Translations under genes and position numbers: made by a program
Origin: Acanthaster planci
Lineage: Eukaryota; Echinodermata; Asteroidea; Valvatida; Acanthasteridae
Length of the DNA stretch: 64,000 nt
Assembly: GCF_001949145.1 (NCBI RefSeq)
Contig: NW_019091371.1
Coordinates: 1,158,567-1,222,566, forward strand
Reading direction: 5' to 3'
The notes under the pieces: generated by a model
The model's input: the letters and a program-made list of their open reading frames with translations, nothing else
Told to the model about the DNA's origin: nothing
Database searches by the model: none
Shown: positions 59,039 to 64,000 of the stretch, one piece after another
How positions within the stretch are numbered: the stretch's first letter is position 1
Layout of the letters: every line of letters begins with the position of its first letter

Positions 59039-59243
59039 TGGACACTGGATGATCTCCTCCTATCCATCATGGGAGATGCACCAGTAGAGCCACCCAAGCC
59101 TGATAATTGCATGCAAGCTGCCACAACACCCGGTTCAGTTGGCCAAAGGTTGATGAGGTGAGACTTATATGCATCTGACGGTGTCAGGTGAGCAATAGCT
59201 GGAAGAGTTGATGTCATGGACAGGAGAAGATCATCCAGTGTCC
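59039..59243. repeat. Inverted repeat with 28-bp arms around a short open frame
   Basis: ggacactggatgatctcctc at 59039 is the inverted partner of gagaagatcatccagtgtcc ending near 59243; the 28-bp arms differ at about two positions. The enclosed minus-strand frame (MTSTLPAIAHLTPSDAYKSH...) is unrecognised and probably a transposon piece. Confidence 0.7.
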
Positions 59244-59890
59244 GATTCTCTGAGGTTTCAATGGGCTGGAAGGGTGTTGTGATTGCATCTCCTCAGATTA
59301 GCAGCTGACCTTTGGCACACAGACTTGTTCAATATACATATGGTACATACATGTATGATGCTAAATGTACATGTACATTCAATCTACAGTTTGCCCTACT
59401 CCCAACACACATATACATGTAAATAGCCAAACAATCATTCCCTGTGCAGTCATACATGTAAAGGATACATTTAGCCCCAACCACCAAAATAGTTTTTGGA
59501 AGTCTTGCTTTTTGAGCATAGCAAGAGTACATGTACATGTAGATAGTACCATGCAGTTACCACATGCATCAGGACACTTTTGCTCCCTAATTATGATCCA
59601 ACAATAGACATACTGTACATTTTGAGAATATACACGTACATGTATTAGATACTGATCAGAACTTACATGACTTCCCGTCATGTTTAAAATGAGATGAATT
59701 TTGAGACAACTACTGTTCGTTAAGTTTTCATTAGAACAGCACAAATCCAGTTCAATCTTGTGAGCTCTAGTGAATGTAAATTTTACAACTCAACTTAATG
59801 CCATGGTTGATTTGATGGCCTTTACGAACAAGATTTGAGCTGTAGCTTCAAGCACCGTCAGAAATGTGACTTCAACTCAAGACTTTCAGT
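59244..59890. other. 3' flank of the Ig-receptor gene
   Basis: Rich in ACATGTA tracts (59360, 59530, 59635). No exon recognised and no clear minus-strand AATAAA close to the stop. Confidence 0.5.
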
Positions 59891-62188
59891 TTAACATTCA
59901 GAGGACTTATTGTTCCTCCATGTCTGAAAACTCAATGCATCCATGTATGTATTATGCACAGCATCATGTTGCTGCTTCTCAATGTTATCATCATAACAAT
60001 GCAAAGCAACATTATCAGATTCTGTCTGAGCAAGGACTGCATGGTTTGGTCTAGAACGGCCAGTGTTTACATAAGATGGGCCGCTGAAGTCAACTTTAGA
60101 CATCTCCATATATGTATTACTTGCCGAACTATCCCCGCGTTCACGCATAAACTCTGGACGATGGACTGCTGTTGCCAACAAATTCTGTTCTGCTTGTAAC
60201 AAGGGATTAAACTGCATCTCCATGGTGGTTTCATCACTCAAAAACAAACCTGGTGACCTATGGACACAAGACAAAGAGCTTTTCCTTTCCAAAGCCTTTT
60301 GTTGTAACCCTTTCATCGACTGATGTCTCTTTAGTACACATGTACATACCATCTTCTCTGAACCCCGGTATATCTTCTTGTCTATTGTGCTCAACTCAAT
60401 ATTAGATTGGAATAAAGTTTTGCGGCTTTGAGGAATGGTGAACACACTTGGAATTTTGGAGGATGCCTGTGTCATGTCCATATAATTCCCTTCCCCTTGG
60501 GCTTGGCTACATTTAGGGGGTAATTTAGACTCTGAATTCCAACCAACTTGATGGACTTCCACTATACATGTAGCTTGATCCTTGACCAAGGCTCCCGGTT
60601 CTTCAGCTTGGGGTACATGTACATGTTTTTGGGGTAGGTCTGGTGACTGATGAACCTCAACTGATGTTTCCCTCATATCCATGTAAGGCCTATCTTCCTG
60701 GTGTTGCATTGAAGTTGATTCAAACTCTGGCTCGACCGATTGTGTCTCATAATTTGGAAAGATCATAGTTCGTCTTTTTGAAGGAAGCCACATGCCGTCT
60801 CTAAACTTGTCCAACCTTTTTTTTCTTCCTTTCATTCTCTTTCTCCAAAAGACACATAAACCAATGCAGAGAGCCAATGTTAGAAAAGCTGCAAACCCTA
60901 TCAGGAGCAAGTGGTTCCTCATAGTGAGTTGGGGTACTAAAGCAGTTTCAGACAGCCAAGTTCGTGAAGGGGATGTTGATAGGACTCCAGTGCCTTCTAT
61001 CTGAATGGTGCTGCTCAATAATGACCCAGTTCGTTCATGTTGAGTACTATTTATGAATCTACCATTGTTTGACAAGGACAGACCAAGGCTCGTGACATCA
61101 GGAGGCTGATTAGTGCTTGCAAACATTTGACCGTCATAGGTAGCTTGAAGAGAAAGGCCACTCTTTTCTGATTGGCTTGCAAGGACAGCTTCAAATGTAC
61201 GACTTACCAGTGTCGTCTTGTCCGAGTTGATGGTTTCCAGCAGTTTGGTACTAGCTATAGTTGCACTTACATATACATGATTCTGAATCGCTATACAAAT
61301 AATGTAATGTCCTTCAAGCTCAGCCTGTAGAATTAACTGACCTTCACTAGAGCTGGAATTATCAACTGACAGCTCTTCATAGCAAGACCACTGGTAGTGG
61401 TCAATATAAGCACTTCTTTGAATAAATGACACATCATAAAGCAAAGGTGTCGTGAAGTAAGAGTCACTGCCATCCAAACAGAAATTATACGGTGGATGAT
61501 GAACAACAACAGGACCACTGATACAATAATTCTGTGATTCACCACTGCCGAAACCACACATGAAGATGGCACCAGTAATGTTATCCAAAGCTGTGATTGA
61601 AGCTTCTGCAAAATGATGCACGCTATCAGTCCAGTAGTTGACATCGCTTGTTGAATAATTCCATGTCAAGTTATTGACCGGATGGTGCTCTGAGTTTGGG
61701 AACCAGCAACGGACCTTGATTCTTGAACCATGTGAAACAACAAAAAGTCCAGAAGGAAAGCAGGTAACTTCAACTGATGGCTGAGGCTCTGATGGGGTCA
61801 CATGCAAAAACACTGGCTGAGACCTTCTTTGATCTATTTGACAATAGTATATCCCCAAATCAATCGATCTAGCTGGATGGATAATAAGCTTACTGAGAGC
61901 TGAATCATTGCTGAATTTCTGCTCATAACACATCCAATTGCTGTCATAAAATTCTATCTGAACATTCTTCCCATCTTCCAATTTGACTCCATCATGCAGC
62001 CAAGCAACAGAGTGATTTGATGCATATAAACCAGTGAAAGTACACTGGAATTCAGCTCGGCCTCCTTCAACTGTGTCTGTGAAGTCAGGCCCTATTATCT
62101 CTGTAGCAGATGTGACAAACAAAAGCATTAACATACACATAGCAAGCAGTGAAGTGAACAGAGCACAAGACACCTGTTCGAGCCCCAT
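59891..62188 (-). CDS. Intronless Ig-superfamily membrane receptor with YxxM tail
   Basis: A 765-codon uninterrupted frame. Residues 1-29 form a signal peptide (FTSLLAMCMLMLLFVTSA). Ig-like domain 1 has C49, W63 and the LGIYYC end at C116. A second Ig-like unit has C161, W175 and C211, and a third has W267 and LEGHYIIC ending at C298. A Ser/Thr-rich stalk (about 310-424) follows. N-glycosylation sequons include N58, N94, N173, N203, N277 and N380. The transmembrane helix is 426-448 (LLLIGFAAFLTLALCIGLCV), followed by a basic stop-transfer RKRMKGRKKR. The cytoplasmic tail of about 315 residues carries Y502MDM, Y569MDM, Y693MEM (YxxM, PI3K p85 SH2 sites), Y706VN (Grb2-type YxN) and Y748MDA. No kinase, TIR or ITIM is seen. 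I recognise no ortholog. The tail logic resembles CD28/ICOS, CD19 and PDGFR/KIT docking sites. Immune or growth-factor co-receptor function is inference. Confidence 0.85.
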   Translation of the reverse strand: MGLEQVSCALFTSLLAMCMLMLLFVTSATEIIGPDFTDTVEGGRAEFQCTFTGLYASNHSVAWLHDGVKLEDGKNVQIEFYDSNWMCYEQKFSNDSALSKLIIHPARSIDLGIYYCQIDQRRSQPVFLHVTPSEPQPSVEVTCFPSGLFVVSHGSRIKVRCWFPNSEHHPVNNLTWNYSTSDVNYWTDSVHHFAEASITALDNITGAIFMCGFGSGESQNYCISGPVVVHHPPYNFCLDGSDSYFTTPLLYDVSFIQRSAYIDHYQWSCYEELSVDNSSSSEGQLILQAELEGHYIICIAIQNHVYVSATIASTKLLETINSDKTTLVSRTFEAVLASQSEKSGLSLQATYDGQMFASTNQPPDVTSLGLSLSNNGRFINSTQHERTGSLLSSTIQIEGTGVLSTSPSRTWLSETALVPQLTMRNHLLLIGFAAFLTLALCIGLCVFWRKRMKGRKKRLDKFRDGMWLPSKRRTMIFPNYETQSVEPEFESTSMQHQEDRPYMDMRETSVEVHQSPDLPQKHVHVPQAEEPGALVKDQATCIVEVHQVGWNSESKLPPKCSQAQGEGNYMDMTQASSKIPSVFTIPQSRKTLFQSNIELSTIDKKIYRGSEKMVCTCVLKRHQSMKGLQQKALERKSSLSCVHRSPGLFLSDETTMEMQFNPLLQAEQNLLATAVHRPEFMRERGDSSASNTYMEMSKVDFSGPSYVNTGRSRPNHAVLAQTESDNVALHCYDDNIEKQQHDAVHNTYMDALSFQTWRNNKSSEC

Positions 62189-64000
62189 TTGGTTTGATTA
62201 TGCAATGCACACTGATGAGCTGTTGGCACATACATTTACATGTACATGTACTACCCTTCCTGATACGTAACAAGATTATTAATATACATACGTACATACC
62301 CAAACCTTTCAGTTTCTGCTAACTACCTGGTACAGTATTCATTAAGATGCTGACCACTATTAAACAACTTTCCTAAACACAGATTCAATGAAGCAAACAT
62401 GAGGATGAGTTTCATTTTCTATTCTGTTGTTTATTCCAATATGAGTGAACTTCACAGCTCCACTTATAGAATTTTGCTTTGATCCCCATTGTGTAATAAC
62501 AGAATAGCATGATATAAAGCATTCTTTGGGGTCGTCATTCTGTGTTGGCTCATGCATTTCAAAATTAATAAGACCCCAAAAATGTCTAAAAATAATTTGA
62601 TATTCAAAAAAAGAAAAACAAAAGTTTAATTTGAGGCATTAGCAAGTGTCTTTAACAGTTTCACCATTGCAACTAAATCTGGCAATGCCATTACTGCCAA
62701 GTTCCTTCTCTACACCTGTGAATTACTCATTTGGTGCTGTAGTATTTTTAAAGGCATATTCCCGAATTGAAAGCTGAAAGGTAATCCTAAAATTGTCAGA
62801 GAGTATATCAAATACATGTACATGCATATTATGCAATCTAGGAAAACCTATATGATGTTGCCAAACTTGTTTCTGGGGATAAAAGCAACATAGTCACCAT
62901 TTCTTTTTTGACAATTTGTGATATTTTATGATTTTCAATTAATATAGGTTTTCCAGGCTGAATTCATGATCTTGAGCCATATTCATTATTGTTCATTTGT
63001 ATTCCAACACTTTTTTCAGCTGGTTGCTCCCATGTTTCTTCTTCATCTTTCTCGTAATCAAAATGAAATTTTTACTCATAAATTTAAAGCTTGATTTCTC
63101 CAAATGTTTTAAAACTTCCTGCGAGCATAACCTCAGTTACACATGAACCTAGAATGCTAAATTAAAAGGTTTTGAAACAGCACAATTTCCTCATTAAGTT
63201 GAGTTTACAACATGAAACTGACAACTTTCACGTCAAGGATTTTTCCAAATAAGGCGGCAAAAAAATGGGAGACTGACCATCAAGGTTAGAGGACATTTTT
63301 TAGAAGGAAACAAATTAGAGACTGATAATCAACGTAACACCACACATAATGAATGGATTAAATAGTCAGCCAGGATATAAAAACCTGTATTATAAATGAG
63401 ATTACAAAATGTTCCAACATTTCATGACTGAGGGTTGGTATATATGTACACAGATAATCCCAAAAGTACAAGTTCATGAGTTTGAATCTCTAGGATTAGG
63501 TTGGGCCATAAACCTCCTGTGATTCTTCACTTCGCTTACATGTACCATACATGTGTACCACAAGGAGCAGGACTTGATTGGATAAAAATACCTCAGCAGC
63601 CTTCACACTGGGGCAAATTCCAGCAAAAAATGCTCCGGGCTACCTTAACTTGGTACCTTGGTTGCCCGATGGGCTTGTGAAAAATTCAGAATAAGCCTAC
63701 CTGTTAAAACTTAAATAAAAATATATAATAAAATTTTTGTGATAATAAATACAAGTTGTTGTGGATGTGTTTTTCCTTGTGTTTTTTTAAATGTGATGCT
63801 CACTCGACAGGGCGATAATTTAATACATGGGCTAGTAAAACACTTAATGAGCTAGTAAAATATCCAGTTAACTAGCCCAGTGGGCTAGCCAGGAAAAAAA
63901 GTTAGCGCAAAGCCTGAACATATACAGTACTACATGGCCTCTATTTACATCACCTAAATTTGTGGGTCAGGGGTCAACTTAGTAGTAGGGTCTGCGTGTA
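62189..64000. other. 5' flank of the Ig-receptor gene
   Basis: No TATA box or other promoter element could be placed with confidence, and no upstream exon is needed. The rest of the window, AT-rich with ACATGTA tracts at 62235, 62815 and 63537, shows no gene. The NT5DC1 N-terminus was searched for here without success. Confidence 0.5.

Noticed and set aside
59014-59217. A 67-codon minus-strand frame as an NT5DC1 or Ig-receptor exon
   Set aside because: It does not match NT5DC1 N-terminal blocks and the Ig-receptor frame is already complete with start and stop.
1-64000. CRISPR arrays, operons, Shine-Dalgarno sites
   Set aside because: The window is eukaryotic; the tandem arrays present are minisatellites without spacer structure.

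Overview
The window is intron-rich metazoan DNA. Its genes have GT-AG introns of one to several kilobases, and transposon remnants cover much of the noncoding sequence (Penelope-like, DIRS-like, Tc1-like, LINE tails, SINEs, MITEs, foldback elements). A palindromic ACATGTACATGT-type motif recurs throughout. The repeat set and protein sequences suggest a marine invertebrate deuterostome (echinoderm, hemichordate or amphioxus). That placement is inference; no species can be named from sequence alone. Four assembly gaps lie at about 11950-12387, 22706-23375, 34902-35509 and 48865-49299.

Left part (1-19.4 kb): two head-to-head genes share a roughly 374-bp intergenic promoter. On the minus strand is MTRES1 (C6orf203), a mitochondrial S4-domain RNA-binding protein, rebuilt here from three exons as a 299-residue protein. 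On the plus strand is MIS18A, a centromere-licensing Mis18/Yippee-fold protein, rebuilt from five exons spread over 12.7 kb as a 277-residue protein. All splice phases close without adjustment. Two long foldback elements sit in MIS18A introns, one starting about 15 bp after a splice donor.

Middle part (19.4-27.9 kb): repeats, with a dead Tc1-like transposase, a degenerate zinc-finger-like fragment, a small TIR element and a piggyBac-type MITE.

27.9-52 kb: the eight 3' exons of NT5DC1 (HAD-family 5'-nucleotidase domain protein 1) on the minus strand, encoding the last 342 or so residues. The N-terminal exons, which should carry the DxDxT nucleophile, were not found and probably lie beyond the right edge. 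Introns hold a 2.8-kb Penelope-like element with inverted terminal repeats, a degenerate DIRS-like element, a LINE tail, a minisatellite-bearing MITE and a perfect 40-bp palindrome.

52-64 kb: repeats, including a minisatellite split by a TIR element, then the most notable gene. This is an uninterrupted 765-codon reading frame on the minus strand (59891-62188) for a type I membrane protein with a signal peptide, about three Ig-like domains, one transmembrane helix and a cytoplasmic tail with three YMxM motifs and one YVN motif. These are the PI3K p85 and Grb2 SH2-docking signatures used by lymphocyte co-receptors and receptor tyrosine kinases. I do not recognise an ortholog.
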